Shown here piece after piece: positions 32,649-38,990 of a DNA stretch of 64,000 nucleotides (its first letter is position 1; each line of letters begins with the position of its first letter). The stretch spans positions 33,337,460 to 33,401,459 of the forward strand of contig NC_089829.1 of NCBI RefSeq assembly GCF_035046505.1, read 5' to 3'. Source of the DNA: Tiliqua scincoides (Eukaryota > Chordata > Lepidosauria > Squamata > Scincidae). A program made the position numbers and the translations under genes. The notes below the pieces were generated by a model. The model was not told the DNA's origin, did no database searches, and worked only from the letters and a program-made list of their open reading frames with translations.

Positions 32649-35612
32649 AAAGTGTGCATGCTTCTTTAAAAATTAGGTGTTGAGTTTTTCTTCTACTCTT
32701 TTTACACACACAACTTCTCTTGCCCTTTTGAAGTCATTGCATTGATCAAAATGTTATTTTGGAAGTTGCAGGGGAGACTAGGATGTTTTACAACCAAAGC
32801 ATTGTGCATATCCAGTAAAATGGTCACATAACATCCCTGTCTGCTGCTTCAGTTACAACTCCTGGGCTAGTACAGATCTAACTTGCTTGGGGAAAAGAAA
32901 TTGCTCTTCAATTAAAAAAGCAAGCATTGAAAAAGAACTCCTTTCTGTGTCAGGAGAGAAAACCTCCATTCTTCTACATGTTGAAAAACAGATTTCTTCT
33001 CTTTGTCCTGAAAGAATAAAGCACATATTTGAGAAAGGAAATTGCTGTTCGGCTAAGTGACTGTTATAACTTTAGACTTGAGAGGTGGGGGTGGAAATTA
33101 ATACTTGGAAATCAACAAACTTAGGGCACAATCCTATGCAGGTCTACTCTGAAGTAGGTCCTATTGAGTTCAGTGGGACTTACTCCCAGGAAAGCGTGGT
33201 TAGGATTGCAACCATATTTTCATACATGCCTAAGACAGAACATTTTCAAGCAAGCGTTCTACCTCCTATATCTTAACAAACGTACAAATGTTGTGCTTTA
33301 AAAAGTGAGACAGAAGTTAAGGTCGATGTCTGCATATTTGACTTCATGAAGCTTAATTTTTTTTTTTTGCTAGTTCTACTCTTAAAGGTGTCTTTCTCTT
33401 CCTCTGCTGACCAGATTTATTTGAGGTTTCTGGATTACCAAATGGAGCATTCCAATGAATGCAAGAGAAACTTTGTGGCTGTGTACGATGGAAGTAGCTC
33501 CATCGAAAACCTGAAAGCCAAGTTTTGCAGCACTGTGGCGAATGATGTGATGCTCCAAACTGGAACTGGGGTGGTACGGATGTGGGCAGATGAAGGCAGT
33601 AGGCTAAGCAGGTTTCGGATGCTCTTCACATCTTTTGTAGACCGTAAGTATGTGGTCGCTCGGCATTGAGAAACCACTGAAAAATATTTTGTAAGACTTG
33701 AAGTTGGAACCTCTTACTCCTTGAATCAGATGCCCAATGTGAGGCTCATCAACTGAAAACTATAGAAGAGGAATGTGAGATGCGGTAGTAGCTTGTGATG
33801 TGAGCTTTACCATCAAACACATGTACTTCTACAGCACTATGCACTCTTGTTGTTTCCAGTCTTTGGAAAATGCTTTATTTGGGGCAGAGACATAGGCTAA
33901 ATCACTAGTTTCCAAACTTCTTAGCATCAGGATCCACTTTTTAAAATGGCACTCCATCAGGACCCACCTAGGTTTACCAGAGTTTTTTTAAAAAAGGAGA
34001 TCTAGAAAGAATTAATATTTTTATTTATTTATAATAACCAGGAAAAGACCCTCAAACATTTATCTTCCTATATTTACACATGCTTAAAAACTGCTGGAAC
34101 TGAGCTCTTTGCAGGGCACTTAGCAGTTACAGATCTCAGTACCTTAGATGTAAAAGCCTACCAGTTTAAAAAAAAGGAAAAAAAAGAAACCCAGGTTCTT
34201 TATACAATAGAGAGTACCCCAAAAGCCATGTTAATGATTCAGCCCAGTGGTTCCCAGGCTGGGTCGGGACCCACTTGTGGGTTGCAGCCTGATTTTTGGT
34301 GGGTCCCCAATCCAGCTACAGAAGCTGTAGCTGCTAAATACCCTGCAAAGAGCTTAGCTCGTGCAGTTTTTGAACAGCCTCAGTGCTTGAAGCAATTAGT
34401 TATCTGAACTTTCCATCACTCTTTGGGGACCCACCAAAATTCAGGCTGCAACCCACCAGTGGGTCCCAACTCACCGTTTGGGAACCACTGGGCTAAATCA
34501 TTAACTTGGCTTTTGGGATACTCTCTACTGTATAAAGAACCTGGGTTTCTTTTTTTAAAACAGGTTTTTACAACAGGGAGACTTTCTCAGACAGCGGTTG
34601 ACCATTTTGATCTAAATCTACCCTTCTGCAAACTCTTTCCCAGTGAGCACAGATCTCAGAGTCTGTTAGTTGTATTTTCTAACTTTTTGTTAATAAAAGA
34701 AAAAGTGGAAACCTTACTGTTCAGATCAGTTGTAAACAGCAAGAAGGCTAATTAAACCTGATACAACACCAGTGTGTTCTCTGATACATTGGTGACCCAA
34801 CCATCAGATTGTTATATTTCAAATTGCAATACATAACACGGCACAGATTGTAATAATTTAAAGAACATGCCTCTTAGTGAAAAGCATTGACGAGCTAAGC
34901 AATAAACTTGCCTGGATTGAGAACATGGCTAGCAGAAGAAAGAGCTAGTACCGCTTCTGTTTACTACAAAGTAACCCTTAAAGAGAAGCGCTACCAAAAT
35001 GTAGTATAGCTGGAGTAGGGGGCGGTTAGCACTGATGTACTATTTTGAATTGATTTACAGTCACCCTCCTTGTCTGTGGGGTCAGCATCCGGATTTCATT
35101 ATCCCACAGCTGGAGGGCCTCAGAGGATCTCCTGGATGACACCAGAAGGCAGTTCTCTTTGTGTTTGGGAGGTCCTCTGAGACCCTCCAGCCATTGACTT
35201 ATTTATCCACAGAATTTGATATCCACGGGAGGTCCTTGAAAAGATCCCCATGGATACTAAGGGCCTACTATAGTATTTGCTTATAATATATCTTTGTATA
35301 CTGGCAACCACAGTTGTGGGAATATTCTGAATGTGCTTCTTGTCCTACTCTGGCAGCATCCTCATGCTTCAAATTTTAAACCAAAACATGCAATGAACAC
35401 ATGTACTGAAAGTATATTTCACAGAATAGTTACTGTTTTGTGTAACATCTCCTTTTTCCTTTTTCTTCCCCCCCCCCCCCGACCTTCCTCCTTCACAGCT
35501 CCTTGCTCAGGCAGCACATACTTTTGCCATAGCAACATGTGCATCAATAACTCTTTAGTCTGCAATGGCATTCAAAACTGTGCATACCCTTGGGATGAAA
35601 ACCACTGCAAAG
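5107..35612 (+). CDS. NETO2: NETO2, neuropilin and tolloid-like 2 (partial gene, 8 exons, 332 codons)
   Basis: NETO2 is a single-pass membrane auxiliary subunit of kainate-type glutamate receptors, and in mammals it also binds the K-Cl cotransporter KCC2; these roles are family knowledge. Eight exons with AG/GT borders join in phase to an open frame that matches human NETO2 almost residue for residue as I recall it. In order it has a hydrophobic signal peptide (about residues 1-22), CUB1 (from Cys45 to about 160), a short linker encoded by a microexon, CUB2 (about 177-290), and an LDL-receptor class A module with six cysteines at 297, 304, 309, 316, 322 and 331. The [13 protein letters not shown] and [15 protein letters not shown] stretches favour NETO2 over NETO1. 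Human NETO2 has 525 residues, so the transmembrane helix and cytoplasmic tail are missing here. No in-frame stop or frameshift is seen. Confidence 0.96.
5186..5735 (+). repeat. Tandem array of palindromic repeat, downstream of NETO2 exon 1 (about 6 units)
   Basis: The same unit and orientation as in the upstream array resume 46 bp after the exon 1 donor, with units near 5186 (half), 5210, 5305, 5395, 5488, 5580 and 5675 (half). Units differ from each other by roughly 10-20 percent by eye. CpG content falls across the array. Confidence 0.9.
6160..6380 (-). repeat. Palindromic repeat, one unit plus a diverged second
   Basis: TCAGAAGTCAGTCCATTC with GTCTTACTCCCAGGAAAGTG and AGAGGATTGCA forms one unit in the opposite orientation to the arrays. 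A weaker unit follows (TTCTTGGGAGTAAGTATGTC, then GCTTGCTTCTGAGAGAG). Confidence 0.65.
6994..7175 (-). mobile_element. CR1-like LINE 3' end
   Basis: AATCAGAGTTGGAAGGGTCC, then GTCATCTAGTCCAACCTCCT and CTCCAGCTGCTTGAAGACC is the minus-strand 3' end typical of amniote CR1 elements. It is diverged and non-coding. Confidence 0.7.
9895..10065 (+). mobile_element. tRNA-derived SINE
   Basis: A B-box-type CCAGGTTCAATCCGTAGC is followed by ATTTCCAGGTAGGACAGGG, AAAGACTCCTGTCTGAAACC and AGTGTAGACAATACACTGA. It belongs to the same family as 2927-3105. Confidence 0.75.
11171..11549 (+). mobile_element. Tigger-like MITE with palindromic interior
   Basis: The ends read GGGGTATCTGCGGATTCAGT and ACAGATATAGGGGGATGTCT, like the TATCC(G/A)TGGATTC ends of pogo/Tigger-type MITEs. 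The interior has a fold-back (GAATGTTAGCAGGAAATTTC against TTCTTGTTAATGTTCTG) that recurs at 16812-17014. Confidence 0.6.
12369..12678 (+). mobile_element. Tigger-like MITE flanked by TA
   Basis: It begins CAGGTGGACTTTCTTCATC and ends GGATATTGAGATCCAACTG, with TA on each side. GATTCAAGTATCCATG near the end is characteristic of the family. GAAGGCC/AGGCCT motifs fill the interior. Confidence 0.75.
13007..13322 (+). mobile_element. Tigger-like MITE flanked by TA
   Basis: It starts CAGGTAGAGCATCCCTGTTC and ends GGGGATACTCAACTTG, flanked by TA dinucleotides. CCAAAATCCAAAACA occurs near both ends, as in the Tigger-type MITEs whose ends read AGCATCCCTAATCC. Confidence 0.8.
13545..14339 (+). mobile_element. 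hAT-type MITE, split by a SINE
   Basis: The ends CAGCATTTCTTAAACTGTGG and TTTTGAGAACCACTA and the interior (GATGATGTTGCTTTTGTCCA, then TGACATCACTTCCAG) match the element at 1606-2141. The target duplication is unclear. The middle is occupied by the SINE at 13808-14159, so this insertion is older than the SINE. Confidence 0.75.
13808..14159 (+). mobile_element. tRNA-derived SINE with (TTA)n tail
   Basis: The head has A-box-like TGGTCTAGAGGGTAGAGCC and B-box-like GCCAGTTCGAGGCCACC. The body ends AAAGGCGGTATATAAATACC followed by a TTA microsatellite. A sister copy at 58830-59219 matches over its whole length, which fixes the borders. Confidence 0.85.
14373..14520 (-). mobile_element. LINE 3' end with (TAA)n/(CAA)n tail, minus strand
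   Basis: A TAA/CAA microsatellite is followed by GTATTTATATACCGCTTTTC, CCCAAAGCGGTTTACAG and CAAAAGGGCTCACAATCTAA. On the minus strand this is a LINE 3' end terminating in GCGGTATATAAATAC. The same tail ends the SINE at 13808-14159. The LINE clade (possibly RTE/Bov-B) is a guess. Confidence 0.6.
14812..15120 (+). mobile_element. MIR-like SINE interrupted by a palindromic element
   Basis: The copy runs ACATCCAGGTTCAAATCCCC (B box), GGTGACCTTGGGCCAGTCAC (core), CTCACAGGGTTGTTGTGAG, and after the insertion at 14998-15075 it resumes with AGCTCCTTGGAGGGAGGGCA. Related SINEs at 3296 and 61322 are uninterrupted there. Confidence 0.85.
14998..15075 (+). mobile_element. Palindromic element inserted in a SINE with 5-bp duplication
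   Basis: The 78-bp insert runs from GGCTGCAATCCTATCC to GCATAGGATTGAGG and is flanked by TCTAA on both sides. Uninterrupted SINE relatives read CACTCTGAGCTCCTTGG across the same point. This shows the unit that makes up the arrays at 4.0-5.7 kb is itself an insertion. Confidence 0.8.
15910..16410 (+). mobile_element. CR1/L2-like LINE, 3' end
   Basis: The last ~100 codons are readable: [18 protein letters not shown], then [18 protein letters not shown] and [18 protein letters not shown], ending ITGYKP and stop near 16218. The 3' UTR contains CATTTGGTGGGCC and GGAAGCTGGACTAGATGGGC and ends in two TTCTTATG units. It is 5'-truncated. Compared with the copy at 42990 it lacks RRLRG codons after EKR. 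Confidence 0.85.
16542..16752. mobile_element. Near-perfect palindromic MITE
   Basis: The copy begins CAGTGGCGTAGCTGGAGGGG and ends CCCCTCCAGCTATGCCACTG. The two arms of roughly 100 bp pair almost throughout, with the centre at GAGCCATACGGCTC. The CAGTGG(C/T)GTAGC end suggests a hAT-type element. No clear target duplication was found. Confidence 0.8.
16812..17014. repeat. Large inverted repeat, ~95-bp arms
   Basis: The left arm (ACAGAATACTATAAGCAGGC, then AGAAAGACAAGCAGGCAGGC) pairs with the right arm (GCCTGCCTGCTTGTCTTTCT, then CTATAGCATTCTGTT) around AGCAGGAAGCTTTCTGCT. Similar interior sequence occurs in the MITE at 11171-11549 and near 23340-23400. Confidence 0.75.
17418..17507 (+). mobile_element. 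Short Tigger-like MITE
   Basis: ACAGATATAGGGTTTCCTCT and GATACAGGGGGATCCCTGTA form complementary ends, with TCCATGGTTTTCATATCCAC inside. Confidence 0.55.
19011..19658 (+). other. Unrecognised 215-codon open frame within intron 1
   Basis: This is the longest uninterrupted frame from an ATG in the window outside the repeat arrays. The predicted protein is rich in Ser, Thr, Phe and Cys (for example [20 protein letters not shown]) and has no domain I recognise. No splice, promoter or homology support is visible, and a frame of this length could arise by chance in 64 kb. It lies in the sense direction in NETO2 intron 1. Confidence 0.2.
19745..19990 (+). mobile_element. Tc1/mariner (Tigger-like) MITE flanked by TA
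   Basis: It starts CAAGTGTGAGCCACTTAACA and ends TGTTAAGCGGCACATGTCTG, imperfect inverted repeats, with TA on both sides. Confidence 0.7.
20785..21127 (+). mobile_element. hAT-type element with 8-bp target duplication
   Basis: The ends CAGGGATGTCAAACATAAGG and AAATGAGTTTGACACCCCTG are inverted repeats. The flanks GCCTAGAT and GTCTAGAT match at 7 of 8. Other copies are at 62962-63250 and, 5'-eroded, at 27365-27592. Confidence 0.88.
21198..21556 (+). mobile_element. hAT-type MITE
   Basis: It starts CAGTGTTCTTCAATCTGTGG and ends AAATGTTGAAGACCCTTG, flanked by CATTAATT and CATTATTT (7 of 8). The interior is otherwise non-coding. Confidence 0.7.
22142..22530 (-). mobile_element. CR1/L2-like LINE 3' end
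   Basis: The plus strand begins AAGAACATAGGAAGAGCC, then CCCATCTAGTCCATCTTCCT, and reaches TGGCAAAGAGTTCCACAAAC and CGTGGATGTCCCCTGGTTCT. It is the minus-strand counterpart of 15910-16410. Confidence 0.85.
23036..23410 (+). mobile_element. Tigger-like MITE remnant
   Basis: CCAGGTATCCATGGGGGATA and GCAGATTCAAGGAAATCC are followed by the fold-back interior AAGCAGGCAGGCAGCCTGCA, GCTAGAGGGAGAGAC seen at 11171 and 16812. It lies directly upstream of NETO2 exon 2. Borders are approximate. Confidence 0.45.
23506..23562 (+). CDS. NETO2: NETO2 exon 2 (hydrophobic core of signal peptide)
   Basis: The exon is 57 nt, after a pyrimidine-rich tract ending ACTAG and before a GTACAA donor. It completes a split Val codon and reads [18 protein letters not shown], matching human [18 protein letters not shown]. 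It supplies the hydrophobic core and likely cleavage region of the signal peptide. Intron 1 before it is 18.4 kb. Confidence 0.95.
24116..24710 (+). mobile_element. hAT-type MITE (outer element of a nest)
   Basis: It starts TGGTGGTTCCCAAACGTGCC and ends ACTTTGGGAACCCCTG, flanked by CCTTATCC and CCTTAGCC (7 of 8). The element at 24313-24673 is inserted into it. Confidence 0.75.
24313..24673 (-). mobile_element. hAT-type MITE nested in another hAT, perfect 8-bp target duplication
   Basis: It begins CAGTGGTTCTCACACATTTA and ends CAGTCTGAGACACACTG, with CCCTAAGG on both sides. It is the reverse-orientation relative of 1606-2141 (AAGTGATGTCATGACCAGAA, then GGTGGGTCCTGACCCACAG). Confidence 0.92.
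25403..25744 (+). mobile_element. hAT-type MITE
   Basis: The ends CAGTATTTCTCAATGTTTGT and CACTGGTTAAGAAACACTG are inverted repeats. The flanks TTCTCATG and TTCTAGTG match at 6 of 8. Confidence 0.7.
26361..26545 (+). mobile_element. Short hAT-type MITE with 8-bp target duplication
   Basis: It starts CAGCAGTTCTCAAATTGTGG and ends AGATTGGAAAGCACTG, flanked by TTCTAAGG and CTCTAAGG (7 of 8). It ends 78 bp before NETO2 exon 3. Confidence 0.82.
26623..26763 (+). CDS. NETO2: NETO2 exon 3 (start of CUB1)
   Basis: The exon is 141 nt, with acceptor CCAAAAG and donor GTATTG. It encodes the linker and first part of CUB1, including Cys45, [15 protein letters not shown] and [11 protein letters not shown]. 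The segment before Cys45 ([12 protein letters not shown]) differs most from human, as expected for a linker. Both borders keep phase 1 (one base of a split codon on each side). Confidence 0.95.
27365..27592 (+). mobile_element. hAT-type element, 5'-eroded
   Basis: GCTTAATGACATCACTCC, TGTGAATGCTATTTTGGCCC and GTGGGTTTGACACCCCTAGA match the 3' half of 20785-21127. The 5' end is too diverged to place. Confidence 0.65.
28255..28503 (+). CDS. NETO2: NETO2 exon 4 (most of CUB1)
   Basis: The exon is 249 nt, starting after CACACAG and ending at a GTAAAA donor. It reads [20 protein letters not shown], then [18 protein letters not shown] and the RYCG motif, and closes with the KYSFIP strand. The acidic and Tyr residues of the CUB calcium site (E and D of the FDHLEVRDG region) are present. 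Human has EHYY where this copy has EPYY. Confidence 0.96.
29120..29164 (+). CDS. NETO2: NETO2 exon 5 (45-nt microexon, CUB1-CUB2 linker)
   Basis: The microexon encodes [15 protein letters not shown], identical to the human linker as I recall it. The acceptor is TTATAG and the donor GTCTAG, a weak donor. The length is a multiple of three and both borders are phase 1, so skipping it would keep the frame. It is followed by an intron of only 93 bp. Confidence 0.93.
29258..29385 (+). CDS. NETO2: NETO2 exon 6 (first part of CUB2)
   Basis: The exon is 128 nt, with acceptor GCTCTAG and donor GTGGGT. It reads [20 protein letters not shown], then [18 protein letters not shown] and TPNAK. The two CUB2 cysteines (in DCQF and VDCIW) are present. 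Human has TPKAK. The exon ends in phase 0. Confidence 0.96.
29838..30235 (+). mobile_element. Tigger-like MITE (diverged)
   Basis: GGCCATCCCCCAGTATCCAT near the start and TTGGAGTCTGTGGATTTGGG near the end are Tigger-like ends. The interior has inverted CTGCTGTCCC/ACAGACAGC-type segments. Borders are approximate. Confidence 0.5.
31003..31360 (+). mobile_element. hAT-type MITE with 8-bp target duplication
   Basis: It begins CAGTGGTTTCCAAACGTTTT and ends CAGTTTGGGAACCACTG, flanked by ATCTACAG and ATCTGCAG (7 of 8). The interior (AGCTCTTTGCAGGGTAATTA) is shared with 33903-34490. Confidence 0.88.
32298..32480 (+). mobile_element. Tigger-like MITE remnant abutting a MITE fragment
   Basis: CAGGTCAGCCCTAATTATCC with AGAGATTCAACTCAACATGG is a Tigger-like left end. 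From about 32398 the sequence changes to AAATGTTCCCATACCTTGAG, ending ATTGGATAGGATTGGGCCCT, the right half of the palindromic MITE seen whole at 58312-58497. Confidence 0.6.
32607..32646 (+). repeat. (TG)n microsatellite
   Basis: About 20 uninterrupted TG units. Confidence 0.97.
33118..33216 (-). repeat. Palindromic interspersed repeat, single copy
   Basis: GCACAATCCTATGCAGGTCT, CTCTGAAGTAGGTCCTATTG and ACTTACTCCCAGGAAAGCGT with TAGGATTGCAACC form a full unit in reverse orientation to the arrays. It lies 200 bp upstream of NETO2 exon 7. Confidence 0.82.
33415..33643 (+). CDS. NETO2: NETO2 exon 7 (rest of CUB2)
   Basis: The exon is 229 nt, with acceptor GACCAG and a consensus GTAAGT donor. 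It encodes [40 protein letters not shown] and [20 protein letters not shown], then the first base of the Pro codon that continues in exon 8. Sequence is almost identical to human. Intron 6 before it is 4.0 kb. Confidence 0.96.
33903..34490 (+). mobile_element. hAT-type MITE with perfect target duplication and inverted copy of its own flank
   Basis: The element runs from CACTAGTTTCCAAACTTCTT to CCGTTTGGGAACCACTG with GGCTAAAT on both sides. Its outer parts align with 31003-31360. The middle (about 34150-34312) is a roughly 92 percent match by eye to the reverse complement of 34427-34580, which includes the right end of the element, the target site and about 80 bp of flanking DNA. Confidence 0.85.
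34150..34580. repeat. Large inverted repeat, ~150-bp arms
   Basis: The left arm 34150-34312 (GAAACCCAGGTTCTTTATAC, then CCCAGTGGTTCCCAGGCTGG) pairs with the right arm 34427-34580 (GGGAACCACTGGGCTAAATC, then GTATAAAGAACCTGGGTTTC). The loop is about 115 bp. Confidence 0.85.
35058..35270 (+). mobile_element. Tigger-like MITE flanked by TA
   Basis: It starts CAGTCACCCTCCTTGTCTGT and ends CATGGATACTAAGGGCCTAC. The two halves contain inverted CTGGAGGGCCTCAGAGGATC and GGTCCTCTGAGACCCTCCAG. TA lies at both edges. Confidence 0.75.
35499..35612 (+). CDS. NETO2: NETO2 exon 8 (LDL-receptor class A domain), last exon seen
   Basis: The exon is 114 nt after a poly-C/T tract ending CACAG, with donor GTGAGC. 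It encodes [20 protein letters not shown], then [18 protein letters not shown]. This is a complete LDLa module with six cysteines and the acidic DENHC calcium-binding end. An NNS glycosylation sequon lies at residues 311-313. It ends one base into the next codon (Glu in human), so at least the juxtamembrane, transmembrane and tail exons should follow. Confidence 0.96.
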
Positions 35613-37662
35613 GTGAGCGTAGCGCAATGAGTCGTAACCTTGGTCCGCCAGGGCTGTCTAGTTTGCGCCGTCTAATTATCTTCCAAATGGTGTGGGACAG
35701 CTGTTCTGTTCAGAATTTTAAAGGTGTGAAAGGCTCTGAGCAAAACAATATTGCTTTTTCCTATTATGGAAAGATGTGAAGCAGAACACTGGCCTGTTTC
35801 GTACATAAAACATACAACTTCTGAACTTGCCATCTTGGTTACCACCATTATCTGTTTTCTCATCTCTAGCTCCTTTTTCAGACAGAAAAGCAAACAAATT
35901 CACTTATCGTGCTACACTGAATCTCTCTGTGGTGACAGTATCTTGGATTCCTGTTTTTATAGCTTAACAAAATAGATCTGTTGCAGACCAACTCTAAATA
36001 ATTTAAAACCAGTTGTTTTTTTTCCAAGTGAGTCTATGCCTTACTAGCATTAATCATCCTCCTGGTCAGAATGGTTCTCTACAAAAGCTGTCTCTCTAGG
36101 CAACAATTTTTATGCTTCTTTATAGGTTGCCTACTTTCCATCAGTTCAGAAGTCTGTTTTAGCATTTATATGTACAGTGGCGAAAACTCTACCCCATTTT
36201 CCTATACATGAAGTACATTGCCCTTCATATTTTAGCCCTTCACATTTTTAATACCCCAGAAATAACACCACTGCTTCCCTTCTGATAGCTCTTGCCACCG
36301 CCCAGAATAACTGATCTTTCAGAGCTTGTATTTTTCTGTAAGTAGCTCGACCTAGAAAATTGCTGTAATCTCGCAGTGCCATCTTGTGTGCTTTCCTATA
36401 AAGTGCCATCAAATCTCTCAATGGTTCTTGTTCTGCACTGTTGAGTTTAAGTGCCTGAGGTGTGGCACATCTCCTGTAACCCTCGGGAATCAAGACAAGG
36501 GTAGTTTGAAAAGCTAGATATTAGGATGAAAACATGGCTACAGCAAGACTGAAGGTTTCCAGTGAGCAGCTAATTTTGAACAGGAGCCACTTAATGCTGG
36601 TTTAAACTGGAAGGAGGAAAAATTCTAGTAGGCATAAGAAATCTGAAAGCCCAATCCTATGCATTTCTACTTAGAGGTAAGTCCTATTATGGTCAACTGA
36701 TCATGCAAGTTTTATTTTAGCATTATAAGTTTTGTTTATGAAGCAATAGCTTTGAAGAAACACCTTTTACATAATTCATGTATGTTTCACAACAGGCACC
36801 ATCTTAGAAGAGCACCATTCCCTCATGTATAGGAGAGAGAGAAGAGGAAATACCTCTCCTAAGATGTCTCCAATCAGTTGATTGGATATACTGTACTATG
36901 ATATACGCTGATATACTATGCGGTTTTTCTGAGCACTTACACTAAAAACATGTTGCCTGATTAGTTGAGGACATGCCTTCTTAAAAAAAAAGTTAAATCA
37001 ATTTGAAAGTTCTTTGATTTTAATAAAACCCAGTGTTTCTCAAATATTTTGACCTCAGGCCCCCCAGAGTAGTGGCAGCCATCTCTTCAGCAGGCCAATA
37101 TACAGAATCCTTGCATTCACCCATGTACAAAACTCACTGCTATATGTATAAGGCGGGGTGCTAATTCAATACTGGCTTTAGAAGAAAACTAGAAAATGAC
37201 AATGTGTGATTTTTTCAGTGATAACGAAATAAAAACACCCAACACTGCTTTCTACATGTCTCATTTTTGAAAAAAGAAACAAAAAAAACCCCGAATCTAC
37301 AAAAACTGAAATGGCGTTCCAACACCTCTACATATTGGTCACTGTAAGCTGGTTGGGCTGGATTGTGGGTGCAAGTAACAACCGTGGTTGCATCTGCTGA
37401 CACTATGCCACCTATATTACCTTCCTAGGAGACTTTTAAAGCAATTATAGTTTAAACAAGTGCACCTTCGGAATAAAGCTTGTCTCCGCCGAATCCTGAG
37501 CCTCATATCCAGTCTCGTGACCCAACACAGGACTCCTTGATTCTGCACTGGCTGAAGAGCTGCCACATTGCAGGGCTACTTCCCTTAACCGGTGAAGGGG
37601 TGAAAGTTCCCTTCTCCCGAGGAGCCAGAAGCAGCTGCCCAGGGTGTGCTGAATACCGCGGA
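35613..37662 (+). other. NETO2: NETO2 intron 8 up to the assembly gap
   Basis: No exon encoding the expected juxtamembrane and transmembrane sequence was found. A half palindromic unit (CCCAATCCTATGCATTTCTA, then GAGGTAAGTCCTATTATGG) lies at 36650-36690. A hAT-like left end (CAGTGTTTCTCAAATATTTT) is at 37032 with no clear right end. The rest looks unique. Confidence 0.7.
36248..36493 (-). other. Unrecognised antisense open frame (81 codons or more)
   Basis: The minus-strand frame reads IPEGYRRCATPQALKLNS, then PLRDLMALYRKAHKMALRDY and KDQLFWAVARAIRREAVV before a TAA stop. The composition looks protein-like (amphipathic, Lys/Arg/Glu-rich) and unlike the low-complexity frames around it. The frame stays open a little further upstream of the TTG at 36493. 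I do not recognise the family; it could be a retrocopy or transposon fragment, or chance. Confidence 0.25.
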
Positions 37663-37862
37663 NNNNNNNNNNNNNNNNNNNNNNNNNNNNNNNNNNNNNN
37701 NNNNNNNNNNNNNNNNNNNNNNNNNNNNNNNNNNNNNNNNNNNNNNNNNNNNNNNNNNNNNNNNNNNNNNNNNNNNNNNNNNNNNNNNNNNNNNNNNNNN
37801 NNNNNNNNNNNNNNNNNNNNNNNNNNNNNNNNNNNNNNNNNNNNNNNNNNNNNNNNNNNNNN
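37663..37862. other. Assembly gap of exactly 200 N
   Basis: Two hundred consecutive N bases. The round number suggests a scaffolding placeholder of unknown true size. Confidence 0.99.
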
Positions 37863-37966
37863 TGCCAACAGGGTACATGCTGTATCCTACCATGCAGGGA
37901 CAGTCACGGAAGCTTCCTCAAGGTAAGGGAACATACTGGAAAGCTGGATAGAATTGGGCCCTAAAT
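37863..37966 (+). mobile_element. Right part of a palindromic MITE at the gap edge
   Basis: GGGACAGTCACGGAAGCTTC, CTCAAGGTAAGGGAACATAC and AGCTGGATAGAATTGGGCCC match the MITE at 58312-58497. The left part is lost in the gap. Confidence 0.7.
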
Positions 37967-38514
37967 CTTCCAACTGTGGCTTTTCCTGGACACTGTGACT
38001 TAGAAAACTTGAGAAGGGCAACCCAATGCTATGCAGCACTGGTGTAGTGGAGCCATCCCACTCTATATCCAGCACTGAAATTGAGCAGGATGGAGGTTTG
38101 TTTCCTTACCTATATCAGACTCCAGCCCAAAATTGCTGGCGCAAGTCCAAGAACACCCTGTTTAGGACTTTCAGGCCAGGAGGGTGTTTAGGATTTGGGG
38201 GAGACCTCCTCCCTTCTGGAGAGGAGGGAGATCTGCTCCCTTCTGAGCCTGAAACCACCCCCTCCCCACCTCCATTTCACCCTTCACCCATGCATGGCTT
38301 GGCATAGTACTTATGAGCACTGGAGGCCATCAGGATGAATTTAGTGCCGGCAGGACAGCACTGGCCTTCCCACCAATGCTCCCTCATCACAAGTAATCGC
38401 AAACATGCTTCACAGCACATCTGCAATGATTAGGGGCAGTGTAGCTGTTGCTCATAGGATTGGGCCGTATGTCATTTTAGACATGCTGCCAGTGATATTA
38501 AAACTATGGTAGCC

Positions 38515-38990
38515 TTGACATTATCCCTACTGATTCGGCCATATTGTATCTGTCACCAAAATGATGATAATTTAGCTACGCAAGACTCCTCCAGATTAAT
38601 TGAAGCCCCAGTATAAAGACTTCCACAAATGAATTTTAATACCTTCATTTATTCATTTAAAATCAATTTTATTGTTGCCTGTCCTTGCTAATGCAGGATT
38701 AAGAGAGGGGGGAAAAATAACAGCTGATTGATGACTGAATAAAAGAGTTAACAGATTTTTAAGGCCTGATTATCTGCAAAATGAGCTCAGATATAGCTTC
38801 TTTAATGATAATTAAGCATCTTTACAATTGGTGAGGCTATATTACCCAGTTGTACTTAGGGTGTCTATTTTTAATAATTCTGCAGACTGTGACAAGCTAT
38901 CTGTACCTTTGCTGGTGTGGCAGAAAAAGCAGAGAAATCCAATAGAGCAAAGAGATGTGACTTTATTTGCACTTAATGGAGAAATTAAAA
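38515..38990. other. AT-rich unique segment, candidate conserved non-coding element
   Basis: The stretch has no repeat similarity to the rest of the window and is dense in TAATTA-like and AATTAAG homeodomain-type motifs (AGATTAATTGAAGCC, AATGATAATTAAGCATC). It has no open frame of note. The call rests on texture only. Confidence 0.3.

Larger units (their letters stand above)
23563..35498 (+). other. NETO2: NETO2 introns 2-7
   Basis: Intron lengths between the assigned exons are 3060, 1491, 616, 93, 4029 and 1855 bp. Transposon copies inside them are listed separately. Unique-looking stretches without other features include 24720-25400, 25750-26350, 26770-27360, 27600-28250, 28510-29110, 30245-30990, 31370-32295, 32650-33115 and 34585-35050. 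Confidence 0.85.

Noticed and set aside
37440-37530. A fossil LTR end with AATAAAGC beside the gap
   Set aside because: Only a short polyadenylation-like motif is seen; no matching end or target duplication can be placed because the gap intervenes.
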